This document shows positions 61,201-64,000 of a stretch of 64,000 nucleotides of DNA, piece by piece. This DNA comes from Muricea muricata (taxonomy: Eukaryota > Cnidaria > Anthozoa > Malacalcyonacea > Plexauridae). The position numbers and the translations under genes were made by a program. A model generated the notes under the pieces. That model did not search any database, was not told the origin of the DNA, and saw only the letters and a list, made by a program, of their open reading frames with translations. The stretch covers positions 16,016,430-16,080,429 of the forward strand of contig OY979720.1 in assembly GCA_963855995.1 (NCBI GenBank). Reading direction: 5' to 3'. Each line of letters opens with the position of its first letter. Positions within the stretch are counted from its first letter, which is position 1.

Positions 61201-63050
61201 AACTACAAATACATGCATGCATGCAAAACCCTTCGCCTTAATATATCAAAGATGCAACTATATTTTCGGAACATGAAGTATTCACAGGATTGTTGTCATA
61301 GCAACACGCCGACACGACAGATTTGAATAATGCGTTCAATGCGTTCTATATTTTTTAAATAATAACTGAACTTACCAGTTTTAATTAATGACAAAATACT
61401 TAATTTTTTAAATGTCTGTGGCCGTATGTCATCATGCGTAGTGTGAACTTTGGTACGGTATGAAATACAATTTATTATGCTGCATTATTAAAATGTTTTG
61501 ATGAATATTTATAAACTATTAAATCTTTGTTTTGCAATAAAAACCATTTCAAGCCATTCATTTTTATTAAAATAGATACGGTCGCATTTCTTACCTGTAA
61601 CTATTATTTTCACACTTACAATAAAACTCTTTGACAGTCTTGCTTTTACAAAACAAAGAAACGTAAACTTCAAAATTGAAATGTGGAATCATTACGGCTA
61701 CTGAATAGTCGGAATATGGCTACTTTTTATGTACGTTTCCGTTCTTGTTTCCTTCTGTTCGCGCGTTTTTTCGTCGTCTTTTCCGTAGTTTTATTTATTT
61801 TTATTGTTTTTAAATGATTAATTCGATTTGTTTCCCTACAGATTTCATGACATTTAGAGGGCAAACCAAAACCCAAGCCAACACACAATGGCGAATGACT
61901 TTTGCATCTCAGAATCAGTAGCCCTCGCCCGGCTGCAGCTCTGGATTATAAATATGTATCATTGCTCATTGCTTGGCATGGTATGCCTTACTGTCCTTAT
62001 TTTCCTCGAAAATTACACATAATTTGAACGATGTTTTAGTTGTTTATGGTTTACTTCAAAAAATAGTGAAAATATTAAGAGGATAAATTTTTGGATATAC
62101 ATGCAGTACCAATTTTAGTAGAAACTCTGGAGTAGAGAATCGAAGGTCGATGCAGCGTTGTCATTGCGCGCAAAAAATGCGATTGTCAACACAACCATCA
62201 TTGAGATTAATCCTTTTCGACTTATCGCATGATCAATCTTATGTAACTTACGAAAGCTTAAAACAATTATTTTTGGCACACATTTGCTATCTAAAATATG
62301 ACGTCAATAAGAAGGTCTACGCTAATTAATTGCAGGCTTTATTTCACTAAATTATCTATAATTGTTAATACATTATATAATAATTGCAACCTCGTTCCAT
62401 AATTGCTTGGGACATTGGATCCTTGTTTTTTATATTTCAACTTTCCAAGTGACTCAATATTTTCCTGCATTCTGATTGGTCAAAGTTCACTGTCTCTGAA
62501 GTGATATAGTCAGTGGACAGTGACTATAGATTTTTTCTTTTTTACACAGTGATAAGTTTGAAGTGTTTTTTTATAGATTTGTGTTGATTATTATTTGTAA
62601 ACACCTAGAAATTTATATTAAAAAAATTAGTCGCCTCAGGCTCGGTTAATGTAGACTTGTAATCACCTCTCCTTCAGCGATTTATTGTTAAAGTCAAGAA
62701 TGCACAAGACTCCAGAACGTGAACAGCGTGAAGTTGTGAAGAAAAATTAATTTTGGGTTGCTCATTTAATAACCCAGAGCCTGGGTACGGGTTGCTAGTA
62801 ACCTAGCTGCCACATTTTACACTCGGACACTTATTTCTGCAACAAAAATTTTAATTACACGCTGTACCCCGCAGATGTGATAAGTTTGCTATCATTTTTC
62901 GGTTTGTTGACTTAGTATAAGGGTCGATTCATAATTATTCGTTTCACTTTATGAAAAATTTAATATACTGCGTGGGAACGGAGATATGGACTGCTCAGAC
63001 TTGACAGGCATGTGTCCAAATAGAACACAGATCAATTATAGTCTTTGTGG
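61201..63050. other. Unassigned intergenic sequence
   Basis: No recognised gene. A short inverted pair near 62485-62520 (TTCACTGTCTC...CAGTGGACAGTGA) may be a MITE scar. Confidence 0.45.
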
Positions 63051-63051
63051 C

Positions 63052-63212
63052 TCGACCCAGTGGCTAAGCCAGCCCGACATTTGGTCACACAAATGCAGAT
63101 TTTTCTGTGTTTATAGACCGTATAAGGAATCAGTTTCTAAAGAATAATGATTTAAGTTTGCATAGCATGACAAAATTGTCGGGCTGGCTTCGCTATTGAC
63201 TTGACCCAGGGT
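63052..63212. mobile_element. Small foldback MITE carrying repeat B copy 2
   Basis: Left CGACCCAGTGGCTAAGCCAG then CCCGACA; right TGTCGGGCTGGCTTCGCTAT then TGACTTGACCC. The inverted ends have a few mismatches. The inside matches 59232-59325. Confidence 0.6.
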
Positions 63213-64000
63213 TGGCCGTTTTCAAATTTGATGGCACTATACACAACTCTCAGGCAGTAAACTGGACAATCCTAATTATCTTAGAGTGGGCGTATTACAG
63301 TGCACGCACCAGACATAACCTGGACGGTGAATCCGAAATCTTTTTTTCGCTGCTATGCCATGGTAAAGATAGTGCGTGGAGGACATCACCGTTATTACGT
63401 TTGGAGGTAGCGCAACAAGATGAGTCATTTTACAGGAATTGATGTTGGCTCGCGACTACCACGAGCAAGAGTTGCAGGTTGAGTTAACTATAGAGAACAT
63501 CGAATTTTGATAACCACTGAGAGCCCACGACAGGTCTCGTGTTGAAGTCACGTTCAGATTTCGTTACCTCTAATCCGGTTCCCATACTTCGCTCTCTTTA
63601 CAATGTAATAATTGCAGATTAATATCTTTATCATAAATAAAGTCATATGTTCGAATTATGACATGAATCAAAACAGCCGTCAAAACAGCCGTCAAAACAG
63701 CCAACTACTGAGGTTATTGTGAACTTCACACTAGTAATATTTTCAATTTCCTTTCGTTGACAGTCTGTCGCGATGCATTTGCCTTTAATTGAAGACAAGA
63801 AGACTGTCCATTAATAATCGTCATTGTAAAATACCGAGTCGAAACAAAATAATTTTAATATGCAAGTGGTTTAATGACGATATGACCATAATAGGTCGAA
63901 ATCCTTATCTTTTCAATCGCGGAATTAAAATGTTAGGATTTCTTCAGCACATGGCTTGTCGCATAATTGAAATTTTTCGCTACGTATTAATACGTAAAAC
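63213..64000. other. Unassigned sequence to window end
   Basis: A frame of 76 codons (63212-63442) starts inside the MITE and is not protein-like. A 12-bp repeat ACAGCCGTCAAA (2.5 copies) lies at 63669-63701. Confidence 0.45.

Overview
The window is AT-rich animal DNA. Host genes have short exons, GT-AG introns and invertebrate-type proteins, and a class A GPCR is encoded without introns. Mobile DNA is abundant: a DIRS-type tyrosine-recombinase retrotransposon, Penelope-like and LINE reverse transcriptase remnants, and many foldback/MITE elements. Together this suggests a marine invertebrate, most probably an anthozoan cnidarian (coral or sea anemone). That assignment is inference, because no marker gene was compared with a database.

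Layout: 1-3406 is the 3' part of a DIRS-like retrotransposon (RT-RNase H ORF, tyrosine recombinase ORF, terminal/internal inverted repeat). 3437-14098 is a compact host gene block. A PTB-domain adaptor gene (minus, 4 exons seen) is divergent from SDHB (plus, 10 exons, complete, 280 aa), and SDHB is convergent with TARDBP/TDP-43 (minus, 4 coding exons, complete, 394 aa). All three were rebuilt from splice sites and exon phase. 14274-16088 holds a dispersed repeat (A) and a foldback MITE.

16160-40951 is the outstanding structure: an inverted repeat of about 24.8 kb with arms of about 12 kb. They are nearly identical apart from scattered substitutions and several element-sized indels, and surround a 576-bp spacer. 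A second, direct copy of repeat A abuts its right end. The arms carry no recognisable large gene, only MITEs, SINE-like repeats and a few small candidate ORFs present in both arms. It is either a real giant palindrome or a head-to-head joining of two haplotypes in assembly; sequence alone cannot decide.

41939-43417 is a complete foldback transposon (arms of about 610 bp, 7-bp target duplication) whose 258-bp loop contains a fragment of a PIF1-type helicase with an intact Walker A motif. 43610-44190 is a minisatellite of about 31 bp; 45016-45777 is another multi-hairpin foldback element.

From 47.8 kb on there are a Penelope-like RT pseudogene, two copies of a CAGGGTGTCCC-ended mariner-like MITE (50.0 and 57.9 kb), one intact intronless orphan GPCR (53405-54523), a decayed LINE RT (60.4-61.0 kb), simple repeats and long stretches where nothing is recognisable.

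The host genes do not form a pathway. SDHB is a mitochondrial respiratory subunit, TDP-43 a nuclear RNA-binding protein, the PTB protein a cytoplasmic adaptor and the GPCR a membrane receptor. What links the window is transposon activity: insertion next to a splice donor, fragment capture, and inverted duplication.
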